Source: CBDFGS01 sp965247255 (GTDB lineage Bacteria > Chloroflexota > Dehalococcoidia > Lucifugimonadales > CAUZJF01). Taken from it: a stretch of 64,000 nucleotides of DNA. The stretch spans positions 62,001-126,000 of the forward strand of contig CBDFGS010000011.1 in the NCBI GenBank assembly GCA_965247255.1, in the 5' to 3' direction. Position 1 is the stretch's first letter, and the number at the start of each line of letters is the position of its first letter. The notes beneath the pieces were generated by a model. That model made no database searches, was not told the origin of the DNA, and worked only from the letters and a program-made list of their open reading frames with translations. Made by a program: the position numbers and the translations under genes. Below, one piece after another: positions 56,711 to 64,000 of this stretch.

Positions 56711-57511
56711 ATGGCCAGGGTCTTAAGACGGAAAGACTGGGACCAAGAGCACGAGGATGTCCGCGTTAGGCTTGTAACGGCCAAACTTGCCGCGCGAAGA
56801 AACGTGGTCTCGCTCAAGGAGACTCAGCTCAAACACGACCGCATGGAACGCCTCGGCAAGTTGGCCGGCAAGAAGTCGGACGATACGCGAATACAGCTCG
56901 CATTCGAACAGCGCCAGGTGGAGCAGGCGGAGCGCAACCTGGACGATGCGCGACGAAATGGCCTCTCGCGACATCGGTGGAACGCCGAGCTGAGACGCTG
57001 GCAGACCCAGGCCGAGCGCACCGCGCAGGGCGTGAGGCGTTGGGACGACGAAGACCAGCGCGATGAGCGGGAGCTCCAGGGGCTGCAGAAGGAAATCAGG
57101 GAGAAGCGTGAGGAGCTAGATAAGCAGCTGCAAGAAGTGAAGGTCCTCGGCCGTCGATTCGACCTGCTAAGGTTGTCCGGCCGGGGCCTGACGGCGGTTG
57201 GGAAGTCGCGTGGCAAGCGCGCGGCACAGACGACCTCGAAGTCGTTTAGCGTAACCAGTCGCGCGGCCGGAGCGTTGGAGGACGTCCTGAATAGAACGGA
57301 GCACCGCCCCGATGAGTTGCTGCGTCTCGTCCCCGATGCGGGCGGCACAATTACAGTCGCGATCGACACCGCCCGTGAAGGCGATAGCGTCGTCAAGCAT
57401 CTGGGTAGGCCGGTGCTGCTGATCGGCACGGGGCTACCAACGAGTCTACGGGGCAAGACGCTGGACATCAGCGAGTCGTACGAAGGGACGCAGATCGTCC
57501 TCGCTGAATAG
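56711..57511 (+). CDS. Coiled-coil protein of unknown function, first of a tandem pair
   Basis: The 266-residue protein is strongly charged and helical over residues 1-155, a long coiled coil interrupted by RRNGLSRHRWNAELRRWQTQAE. A 30-residue linker follows, then a compact C-terminal domain (residues about 183-266) with LRLVPDAGGTITVAIDTAREGDSVVKHLGRPVLLI and ending TQIVLAE. This last part looks like the HesB/IscA-type beta fold, but has no cysteines, so it is not a typical Fe-S carrier. No family could be named. Its paralogue follows after 25 bp. Confidence 0.7.
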   Translation: MARVLRRKDWDQEHEDVRVRLVTAKLAARRNVVSLKETQLKHDRMERLGKLAGKKSDDTRIQLAFEQRQVEQAERNLDDARRNGLSRHRWNAELRRWQTQAERTAQGVRRWDDEDQRDERELQGLQKEIREKREELDKQLQEVKVLGRRFDLLRLSGRGLTAVGKSRGKRAAQTTSKSFSVTSRAAGALEDVLNRTEHRPDELLRLVPDAGGTITVAIDTAREGDSVVKHLGRPVLLIGTGLPTSLRGKTLDISESYEGTQIVLAE

Positions 57512-57536
57512 GACTCATCCCAAGAGGACCATCGGA

Positions 57537-58328
57537 GTGGCGCAGAAGCAGCACACCAAGGACTGGAACGAGGAGTTGGACGACGTCCGCGCGAAGCTGG
57601 CGCAGGCCAAGCTCGCCGAACAGAGAGCGCAAAGCGGGCTCGACGAGGCGCGGCTGAACCTAGACCGGGCGGACTCCGGCCAGCGGCGAGCGGGGAGTAT
57701 GGCAAGTGACGCAGAAGGCCGAGCCAAATTCGCCCAGCTCAAGCTGGAAGAAGCGCGGCAGAACTCCTCGAACGCACGACGGAAGGGTCTCCCGAGACAC
57801 CGGTGGGAGGCTGACATGCGGCGCTGGGAGGCGATCGCCGAGGAAACGGGCGGAGAGGTGCGTCGCTGGAACGACGACGGCAATCGGCAGGAGAAGGAAC
57901 TCAAAGCGTTCACCAAGGAGATCAAGGACTGGCAAAGCGCCATTGTGAGGCGCGCCGCCGAGGTCGTAGAGTTAGACCGGCAATTCAAGCAGCGCAACGC
58001 ATTAGGACGTGGCCTGACGGCCGCGGGAGCGCGCACGAACTCCAAGGGTCCGGCCAGGCCGCTTGCCGTGACACAGGATGCCATGGCGGCCCTCAGCGAG
58101 GTCCTGCGGGACCTGCCGCACCGCAAGAATCAAGCGCTACGGCTGAACGAGGCCGCTGACGGCAGTATCGTCCTGGTCGTCGACGCCAAAAAGGCGGGAG
58201 ACAGCGTTGTCGAGTACAACGGAGCGCCGGTCCTGCTCGTAGGGGAGCCTGTGCAGGAGAGATACAGGGGTCGGGTGCTCAAGTTGAGCGAGTCGCCGGA
58301 GCGCACCCAGATCGTACTGTCGGGGTGA
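57537..58328 (+). CDS. Coiled-coil protein of unknown function, second of a tandem pair
   Basis: The 263-residue product is a paralogue of the preceding protein: same order of N-terminal coiled coil (KDWNEELDDVRAKLAQAKLAEQRA), middle motif RRKGLPRHRWEADMRRWEAIAE, charged helix, Arg/Gly-rich linker (GRGLTAAGARTNSKG) and C-terminal beta domain (ALRLNEAADGSIVLVVDAKKAGDSVVEYNGAPVLLVG, TQIVLSG). The shared RHRW core and the terminal TQIVL match closely. Start is GTG with a GAGG site. It ends just before a poly-C tract. Probably co-transcribed; the two may form a hetero-dimer. Confidence 0.7.
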   Translation: MAQKQHTKDWNEELDDVRAKLAQAKLAEQRAQSGLDEARLNLDRADSGQRRAGSMASDAEGRAKFAQLKLEEARQNSSNARRKGLPRHRWEADMRRWEAIAEETGGEVRRWNDDGNRQEKELKAFTKEIKDWQSAIVRRAAEVVELDRQFKQRNALGRGLTAAGARTNSKGPARPLAVTQDAMAALSEVLRDLPHRKNQALRLNEAADGSIVLVVDAKKAGDSVVEYNGAPVLLVGEPVQERYRGRVLKLSESPERTQIVLSG

Positions 58329-58332
58329 TCCA

Positions 58333-58346
58333 CCCCCCCCCCCCCC
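58333..58346. repeat. Poly-C tract (14 bases)
   Basis: Fourteen consecutive C residues lie five bases after the stop of the second coiled-coil gene. Such tracts are prone to slippage in vivo and to assembly error, so length may not be exact. Confidence 0.7.
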
Positions 58347-58355
58347 GGCACCCGC

Positions 58356-58508
58356 CTTTGCACTAAAACTCGAAATGCGGGGCAGTGGTTCCACGGGATC
58401 ATCCGGGAGCGTAGATTGAAACTCACCGTTCGTCATTTCGGCAGGCTCAGTGCAGGCTTTGAGCGTGTAGAATGACAGTTCAGGCGGAGCGAAACTTCTT
58501 GTGCAAAG
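58356..58508. repeat. MITE-like element, copy B
   Basis: A 153-bp block with terminal repeats CTTTGCAC (58356-58363) and GTGCAAAG (58501-58508), homologous along much of its length to copy A at 46638-46768 but with a longer middle part. A GTAGGGGC-type palindrome (about 58521-58550) follows directly. Confidence 0.7.
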
Positions 58509-58650
58509 CCCCCGACACCCCGTAGGGGCGGCCCGGGCGTGGCCGCCCGTCTTGGCTTCGCTCCAGATGCGCTGCGCCTGCGCCGCCCCTTTGACGCCAC
58601 GCCGTACCGATGCTAGGGTGGTGCCACAAACGACACTCGATAGCGCCGCG

Positions 58651-59940
58651 ATGGGTAATTCGAAAGAACTTGTGACACAGGGGTTGAGGGGCCGGAGGGC
58701 GGCGCTTGCGATGCTGGCCGCGTCGGCCGTTTCGTCCGCCCTGATCGCGTGTGGCTCAGCCGATGAGCCAGCTGAAACCGGACCAGCAGCACCAGCAGCG
58801 GCGAAGGCGGATACCCCCGAGCCTCGTGAGATCACCACCTTCGCCGGCACCGGGTCACCCAAATTTGTGGGCGACGGCGGTCTCGCTATCGAGGCGGGGT
58901 TCTACGCACCAATCGCCGTCGCTGTTGACGCTGACGCCAATCTGTACATCCTCTCGGACAACCGAGTGCGCAGGGTGGACGCCGCCACCGGCATCGTCAC
59001 AACCATCGCGGGCACCGGACGCAACCGCTCCAAGGGCGATGGCGGACTGGCTACCCTGGCGTCGCTCTCGGAACCAAAGGGCCTGGCCGTCGACGCGGCG
59101 CGTAACGTGTTCATCGCCGAGACCAGCGGCGGGCTTATCCGTAGAGTGGACGCTGCGACCGGGACCATCACCACAGTTGCCGGCGGCGGTATAGGAGACC
59201 CACGCCGCAAGCTCTTCGGAGACGGCGGCCCGGCCACCGAAGCGATGATCAAACTCCCGGACGACGTTGCCGTCGACGGCGAAGGCAATCTATACATAGC
59301 CACCGACAACAGAGTCCGAAGGGTGGACGCCTCTACGAACATCATCACCACGTTCGCCGGAATCGGGGCAAGGGGCCTCGAAGGCGACGATGGGCCGGCG
59401 ATCAAGGCAGGCCTTGCGGAGCCGCTAGGCGTGGCGGTGGACCACCAGGGCAACGTGTTCATCGCCGATAGCGACAACCACCGAGTCCGGAGAGTCGACG
59501 GCGCCTCAGGCATCATAACCACCGTGGCAGGCATTGGGAAGAATGCGGCGCGCACGTCAAACGCCTATCGGGCGGTACGCTCACATATCGCGACGGAGTG
59601 GGTCACCTCTGAAGAAACGGCAGCCGGCGCCGGCTACACGGGTGACGGCGGGCCTGCGTCGGCAGCCAGGCTCCACATCCCCAACGGCGTCGCAGTGGAC
59701 GACCTGGGAAACCTCTACATCGCCGACGCTCGTCAACGCGTCCGCCGGGTGGACGCAGCCACCGGTGTGATAATTACCCTCGCGGCCAGCGAAACGGTTA
59801 AAGGCCAGGGGGAGACGGGCAAGCTGCAGGTGCTCACCACCAACGTGGGCGAGATCGCCTCCATCGCAGTTACGGGCGTGGGAGAGGTTTTCCTCGCCGA
59901 CTTCAAGAGGAACCTCGTCCACAGGGTGTCCGCGCCGTAG
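58651..59940 (+). CDS. NHL-repeat beta-propeller lipoprotein
   Basis: The 429-residue protein has an N-terminal signal peptide containing GRRAALAML (twin arginine-like) and a lipobox LIAC with the Cys near residue 33. After an Ala/Pro-rich linker it contains at least six NHL-type repeats, each with GDGG(P/L)A and a following NLYIA(D)xx..VRRVDA..G pattern. It should be an extracytoplasmic, lipid-anchored propeller, probably a binding or scaffold protein. I chose the ATG at 58651 as start; the in-frame extension to 58501 lies in a repeat. No obvious operon partner. Confidence 0.85.
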   Translation: MGNSKELVTQGLRGRRAALAMLAASAVSSALIACGSADEPAETGPAAPAAAKADTPEPREITTFAGTGSPKFVGDGGLAIEAGFYAPIAVAVDADANLYILSDNRVRRVDAATGIVTTIAGTGRNRSKGDGGLATLASLSEPKGLAVDAARNVFIAETSGGLIRRVDAATGTITTVAGGGIGDPRRKLFGDGGPATEAMIKLPDDVAVDGEGNLYIATDNRVRRVDASTNIITTFAGIGARGLEGDDGPAIKAGLAEPLGVAVDHQGNVFIADSDNHRVRRVDGASGIITTVAGIGKNAARTSNAYRAVRSHIATEWVTSEETAAGAGYTGDGGPASAARLHIPNGVAVDDLGNLYIADARQRVRRVDAATGVIITLAASETVKGQGETGKLQVLTTNVGEIASIAVTGVGEVFLADFKRNLVHRVSAP

Positions 59941-60052
59941 ACCCGTGAATGGGGCCGCCGACTGTGGCGCCGCGCGTGGCGAAGCCCAAAAACGTGGTGC
60001 GCCGCTCACTACGCCCACCAATTCACGGTAACAACCGGGGGGCGCCGCGTCG

Positions 60053-60889
60053 CTACTTCTGGTTCCTATTGCAGTGAGGGCAAGTTTTAGCGCCGGGCGG
60101 GAGTAGTCCCTTGCAGAACACGCATGGTGACCAGTTCCCCGCGGGCGATGAGGCTCTATCTGCTGCAACGAGGGTGATGGTCAAATGCTTTTCATCGTCT
60201 CCGTTCGCAGCGTCTTCCGGGGGCACCGGAGCGACCTCGGCAACCCCTTCCAGGTTGACAAGCATGTAGCGTAATGGCGTGGCCTGACGGAGCAGAAGTC
60301 TTATGTCGACTCCGCCGTCGGAATTGTTGTTCACCCGCAGCACTCGAACCTCGGACATGTAGCGCAGCTGTTGCAGCAAGTTGACCTCCAGCGTCCGGTT
60401 GCCCCGGTCATCCACGTGGAGGTAGACGGTCCCGTTGTACAGCTCCATGGTCGGTGGGCTGCTCCGGGGTGCGTCTCGCGCCGGGGTCTCGTCGGGGGTC
60501 TCGTCCGGCGCCAGATGCGTAAGTCCGGCGCTCCGACGCATGACGGCTTCGAGCCGCGCGATGAACTCGATCTGACTAAAGGGTTTGACGACGTAGTCGT
60601 CCGCCCCCTCTCTCAAGCAAATCGCGATATCTACGTCTCGGTCCTGTCCCGTGAGCATCACTACCGGCACGTCGGACACCTTCCGTAGTCGTCTGAGCAC
60701 TTCGACGCCATCGATGTCCGGGAGACCAATGTCGAGGATAACCAGGTCCGGATTCCTGGCCTGAATCAGCTCTAGACCCTTCAGGCCATGCGCCTCCCCC
60801 GTCGTATCCGCATCCGGCCACCTGATGCCGATGCACACGGAAACGAGCTCGACGATGTCCGGGTTGTCGTCTATCACCAGGACTTTCAC
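60053..60889 (-). CDS. Orphan response regulator with novel output and zinc ribbon
   Basis: The 278-residue protein starts with a complete receiver domain: D7-D8, the phosphoacceptor D53 (VILDIGLPDIDG), T80 and K102 (VVKPF). Instead of a DNA-binding region it has a Pro/Glu-rich linker and a beta-rich segment (about residues 150-225: TVYLHVDDRGNRTLEVNLLQQLRYMSEVRVLRV... LRYMLVNLEGVAEVAP) that I do not recognise, then a C-terminal zinc ribbon with CVFC and CPHC. No kinase gene lies nearby. The output may be protein-protein interaction. Confidence 0.82.
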   Translation of the reverse strand: MKVLVIDDNPDIVELVSVCIGIRWPDADTTGEAHGLKGLELIQARNPDLVILDIGLPDIDGVEVLRRLRKVSDVPVVMLTGQDRDVDIAICLREGADDYVVKPFSQIEFIARLEAVMRRSAGLTHLAPDETPDETPARDAPRSSPPTMELYNGTVYLHVDDRGNRTLEVNLLQQLRYMSEVRVLRVNNNSDGGVDIRLLLRQATPLRYMLVNLEGVAEVAPVPPEDAANGDDEKHLTITLVAADRASSPAGNWSPCVFCKGLLPPGAKTCPHCNRNQK

Positions 60890-61143
60890 TGGTCCCCCCG
60901 GTGGTCGCTGATTACGCTGCTCACGCTGATAGTGTATACCAAGGTAGGGCGCCTACCGGACTGTAAAAGGTGCGGGCAAAGCGCCCTCCGGCCGTTGGCG
61001 CATTCGTCGCCAAGTCCATTCGCCCAGGCCAGGTCTTCGTTTGCGTCGCCCGCTTGCCCGCAGCTATAATCCGCCGGACCCTAAGTGCCGTTCGCACTGG
61101 GACGGTTGCAGGGAACGAGTCCTCTTGTACAGCCGTCGGTAAA

Positions 61144-61827
61144 ATGCCAAGCTCGCTGGTAATCGCAATAGACGGGCCGGTGGCATCCGGCAAGACGGTA
61201 GTCGGCCGGACCGTGGCAGACCGCTTTGTCCTTCGGTTCCTGGATACCGGCGCCATGTATCGCGCCGTCACCCACGCCGCGCTGGAAGCAGGGGTACGAC
61301 CCGATGATGAAAAGGGCCTCGTGCTCCTGGCCACTACGATGACCATGCGACCCGAGGCAGGCGAGAGACTCGTCGCAAACGGACGCGATGTCACGGACAT
61401 GCTTAGGACCCCCCGGGTCGAGCAGGCGGTGTCGTTGGTATCCAGTGTACCTGGCGTACGCTCGGCGCTCGTTGCTCAGCAGCGCGAGATCGCCCGGGAG
61501 GGCGGCATCGTCATGGTCGGCCGCGACATCGGCACGGTCGTATTGCCCGAAGCGCCCCTGAAAGTGTTCCTGACCGCCTCCGTGGCGGTCCGGGCCCATC
61601 GCCGCTACACGGAGGCCGAGACTCGCGGAGTCGACCGGAAGTACATCGAGATCGAAGCGGAGCTACGGAGGCGTGATAGTATAGATTCACACCGAAGCGA
61701 GTCTCCACTCCGCGCCGCCGAAGACGCGATCATCATCGAGACCGACGAGATGGACGTGGGAGACGTGGTCGACAAGATAGCATCCTATGTCGGCAGTTCG
61801 GCCTCAGAGGGACCGGCGTCGGCGTAG
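61144..61827 (+). CDS. cmk: Cytidylate kinase
   Basis: Cmk phosphorylates CMP and dCMP. The 227-residue protein has the P-loop GPVASGKTVVGRTVA (with VA for SG), LDTGAMYRAVTHAAL, RTPRVEQAVSLVSSVPGVRSALVAQQREIAREGGIVMVGRDIGTVVLPEAPLKVFLTASVAVRAHRR and the lid RRDSIDSHRSESPL. The ATG at 61144 starts the family; an in-frame upstream stretch has no homology. plsC follows after 25 bp, a common bacterial arrangement. Confidence 0.95.
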   Translation: MPSSLVIAIDGPVASGKTVVGRTVADRFVLRFLDTGAMYRAVTHAALEAGVRPDDEKGLVLLATTMTMRPEAGERLVANGRDVTDMLRTPRVEQAVSLVSSVPGVRSALVAQQREIAREGGIVMVGRDIGTVVLPEAPLKVFLTASVAVRAHRRYTEAETRGVDRKYIEIEAELRRRDSIDSHRSESPLRAAEDAIIIETDEMDVGDVVDKIASYVGSSASEGPASA

Positions 61828-61852
61828 TCTCGCTGCAACGAGTCCCCTCCCA

Positions 61853-62551
61853 ATGGACCTCATCAACTCCTCCGCGAACTTCGCCCAGCGAATCACCCTG
61901 CGTCTGTTCGCCGACTGGCAGGTGACGGGCCGGGAGAACGTACCCCCCTTCGGGCCGCTGATAGTAGTCTCTAACCACCAGAGCGCCACCGACCCCACCT
62001 TCCTGTGCACGGGGCTGCCTCGCAGGCTCAGGTTCCTGGCGAAGGAAGAGCTGTTTCGAGCCCCGCTGATATCCTGGTTTCTGCGGCAATACGGCGCGGC
62101 GCCCCTGCGCCGAGGTATAGCGGACGTGGCCGCGTACAGGTGGGCACTCGACCACCTGGAACGGGAGCAGGCCATAGTGATATTCCCTGAGGGGACCAGG
62201 AACCTGGGCGGCATGAAGAAGGCCAGTTCAGGTGTCGCCCGCCTGGCGCTGAAGTCTGAAGCGACCATCCTACCTGTGGGGATAACGGGCAGCGAAAGGT
62301 TCAAGTCCGTGGCCAGAATATTCAACCCGACCGGAGAGATTACCGTGAATATCGGCACGCCTTTCCACCTGCCACGAATCGAGGGCCGGCCCAACAGCGG
62401 GGTGCTCGACTCGCTCACGGACATGGTGATGCGTCGGGTCGCGGAGTTGCTGCCTCCCAGCTATCAAGGAGCCTACCGGATAGCCGGGGCCAAAGCCACG
62501 GAGGCCGAAAGCGCCTCCGTCCAAGGCATTGAAACAGACCCCCTACGCTAG
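61853..62551 (+). CDS. plsC: 1-acyl-sn-glycerol-3-phosphate acyltransferase
   Basis: PlsC adds the second acyl chain to lysophosphatidate. The 232-residue protein has the acyltransferase motif I HQSATD (HX4D), GAAPLRRG, the substrate-binding FPEGTRN and the downstream PVGITGS. No long membrane segment is present beyond a hydrophobic N-terminus. The ATG at 61853 was chosen; a start at 61787 inside cmk is possible but would overlap by 41 bp. glmS follows after 75 bp. Confidence 0.93.
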   Translation: MDLINSSANFAQRITLRLFADWQVTGRENVPPFGPLIVVSNHQSATDPTFLCTGLPRRLRFLAKEELFRAPLISWFLRQYGAAPLRRGIADVAAYRWALDHLEREQAIVIFPEGTRNLGGMKKASSGVARLALKSEATILPVGITGSERFKSVARIFNPTGEITVNIGTPFHLPRIEGRPNSGVLDSLTDMVMRRVAELLPPSYQGAYRIAGAKATEAESASVQGIETDPLR

Positions 62552-62626
62552 GATGATGTATGAGACCGGTGCTGCTCGACCCTTCGGAAGCGGGCGCGGC
62601 ACGAATCCGAGGCGCTAGCAAGAAAA

Positions 62627-64000
62627 ATGTGCGGAATCATCGGATACACAGGCCAGCGGGCGGCCGCCCCGATTCTTCTAGACGGGCTATCACGGCTTGA
62701 GTACCGTGGCTACGACAGCGCAGGTATCGCCGTCATGGGGCCCGACGGCCAGCCCTCCGTCGGAAAGTCCGAGGGCAAGCTGTCTCGCCTGATAGACTTC
62801 CTCGGCGACGGGCTCCCGGAGGGGACCAGTGGCATCGGGCATACGCGCTGGGCGACTCACGGAGGCCCGACGGACTTCAACGCCCATCCGCACGCCGACT
62901 GCCACAATCAGCTCGCCGTCGTCCACAACGGAATCGTCGAGAACTTCACCGAGCTCCGGCGGGAGATGGAGGAGCGAGGGCACGTCTTCGCTTCCCAGAC
63001 CGACAGCGAGTGCATCCCGCACCTGATCGAGTCCTACCTCCAGGAAGAGTACTCCTTTGAGGAGGCCGTAAACGCCACCGCCCTGCGCCTCCGGGGAGCG
63101 CACGCGGTCGTGGCAGCCCACAGCCGCGACCCTGGTGAGCTCGTCGCGTTTCGGCTGGGCAACGCGGGAGGTATCGTAGTCGGCTACGGGAAGCAAGAGA
63201 TCTTCATCGCCAGCGATCTCCCTGCGTTGCTGCCACACACCAGAAGGGTGGCGTACCTGGCGGACGGGGAGATAGCGAGGGCGACGCCGTCCGGAGTCGA
63301 CTACGGCCGCCTGGACGGAGGATCGGTCAAGAAGACCGCCACCAACGTCGCCTACGACCCGCTGTCGGCGGCTAAGGGTGACTACAAGCACTTCATGCTC
63401 AAAGAGATACACGAGCAGCCCGAGGCGGTCATGAACACATTGCGGGGCCGCGTCTCCTTCGATACGGCAACTGTCGAGCTCGACGATTTCCCGCTGACCG
63501 AGCGTGAGCTTTCGGAGATCGAGCGAGTGGTCCTCATCGGCATGGGGACCAGCTTGCATGCAGCGATGATTGGACGGCTATGGATGGAGTCGTTGGCACG
63601 TATACCGGCGGAGGCGGACAACTCCTCCGAATTCCGCTACCGTGACCCGATCATCGACAAACATACGCTGGTGGTCTCTGTCTGCCAGTCGGGTGAGACG
63701 GCGGATACGCTGGCGGCGATGGAGGGCGCGGCGTCCAAGGGGGCGCGCCAGCTAACCCTCTGTAACTATGAGGGCACCCAGACGACCCGCATAGCCGACG
63801 CCACGGTCCTGATTCGCGCCGGTCCCGAAATAGCTGTGGCAGCCAGCAAGACGTTCGTGTGCTCTCTGACGACTTTAGGGCTTTTGAGCCTGTATCTGGG
63901 CGCGCGCCGAGGGGTGCTGGACCGGGAGCAGCTCGCCCGGCATATCGACGCGCTGGCGACCCTGCCGCAAAAGATGGGCGCGATGCTTGCAGACCGCACG
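62627..64000 (+). CDS. glmS: Glucosamine-fructose-6-phosphate aminotransferase, 5' part
   Basis: GlmS makes glucosamine-6-phosphate from fructose-6-phosphate and glutamine. The frame starts MCGIIGYTGQRAA with the N-terminal nucleophile Cys, RLEYRGYDSAGIAV, HTRWATHGGPTDFNAHPH, a glutaminase domain to about residue 240, and the first sugar isomerase domain with HFMLKEIHEQPEAV, GMGTSLHAA, SVCQSGETADTLAA and SKTFVCSL. It continues beyond the window at 64000, so the last 150 or so residues are missing. No ribosome binding site of note is seen. The gene follows plsC. Confidence 0.97.
   Translation, partial: MCGIIGYTGQRAAAPILLDGLSRLEYRGYDSAGIAVMGPDGQPSVGKSEGKLSRLIDFLGDGLPEGTSGIGHTRWATHGGPTDFNAHPHADCHNQLAVVHNGIVENFTELRREMEERGHVFASQTDSECIPHLIESYLQEEYSFEEAVNATALRLRGAHAVVAAHSRDPGELVAFRLGNAGGIVVGYGKQEIFIASDLPALLPHTRRVAYLADGEIARATPSGVDYGRLDGGSVKKTATNVAYDPLSAAKGDYKHFMLKEIHEQPEAVMNTLRGRVSFDTATVELDDFPLTERELSEIERVVLIGMGTSLHAAMIGRLWMESLARIPAEADNSSEFRYRDPIIDKHTLVVSVCQSGETADTLAAMEGAASKGARQLTLCNYEGTQTTRIADATVLIRAGPEIAVAASKTFVCSLTTLGLLSLYLGARRGVLDREQLARHIDALATLPQKMGAMLADRT

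Noticed and set aside
59581..60168. Minus-strand frame of 195 codons across the end of the NHL lipoprotein gene
   Set aside because: Antisense to a clear NHL-repeat protein; no domain of its own.
1..64000. CRISPR arrays, rRNA and tRNA genes
   Set aside because: No regularly spaced repeat series and no cloverleaf with matching arms found by eye; the GTTCGA-like strings seen lie inside genes or repeats. A tRNAscan run would be decisive.

Overview
This is a GC-rich bacterial chromosome segment, most likely from the phylum Chloroflexota (a Dehalococcoidia/SAR202-like lineage). That placement is inferred from gene content only: F420 biosynthesis (cofE) with an F420/FMN-type PPOX protein, an MJ0619-type radical SAM enzyme, an rpmB / DAK2 kinase / DegV / recG neighbourhood, a DUF2723 membrane protein and a T-box in front of trpS. 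No rRNA, tRNA or CRISPR array was recognised. Many genes start with GTG or TTG and several carry strong AGGAGG-type ribosome binding sites.

Layout. 0.1-7 kb: small-molecule metabolism (SMP-30 lactonase-like protein, SAM methyltransferase, aldo/keto reductase, VOC protein) and a two-gene unit of a DapA-family aldolase with an MfnB-like furan synthase that carries a C-terminal TusA-like domain. 7.2-8.7 kb: a divergent dicarboxylate symporter-like protein. 8.9-16.2 kb: a minus-strand tryptophan operon, trpS-trpE-trpG-PPOX-trpD-trpC-trpF, headed by a sigma70 promoter and a T-box riboswitch with a UGG specifier; repeat elements sit in three of its spacers. 16.7-20.1 kb: a DUF2723 gene split by an IS1380-family element. 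20.1-25.7 kb: a MoxR-type AAA ATPase, ECF sigma factor, anti-sigma-like protein and two exported proteins, all on the minus strand. 26-30.9 kb: folB, a CoA-ester lyase-like gene, cofE, zinc-ribbon proteins, a SufR-like regulator and tenA.

31.4-34.8 kb: two more IS1380 elements in tandem, sharing a TTAC target site. 35.2-38.4 kb: two RDD membrane proteins, an APH-type kinase, a DUF3052 protein and a small coiled-coil protein. 38.6-45 kb: a duplicated recG 3' end flanking an antitoxin-like gene, then recG, a lone sigma region 4 protein, a DegV/DAK2 (FakB/FakA-like) pair and rpmB. 45.4-50.4 kb: hemA, a zinc-ribbon membrane protein, lgt and the MJ0619-like radical SAM enzyme. 50.5-56.5 kb: aconitase, ferredoxin, an SDR, an epimerase, RNase HI and a PIG-L deacetylase. 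56.7-60.9 kb: two tandem coiled-coil paralogues of unknown function, an NHL-repeat lipoprotein and an orphan response regulator with an unusual output region. 61.1-64 kb: cmk, plsC and the 5' part of glmS, which runs off the window.

The least expected points are the MfnB-TusA fusion beside a DapA-like enzyme, the T-box placed so that it could control the whole trp operon, the recG 3'-end duplication around a small RHH gene, the paired coiled-coil proteins, and the density of small dispersed palindromic repeats and MITE-like elements in the intergenic spaces.
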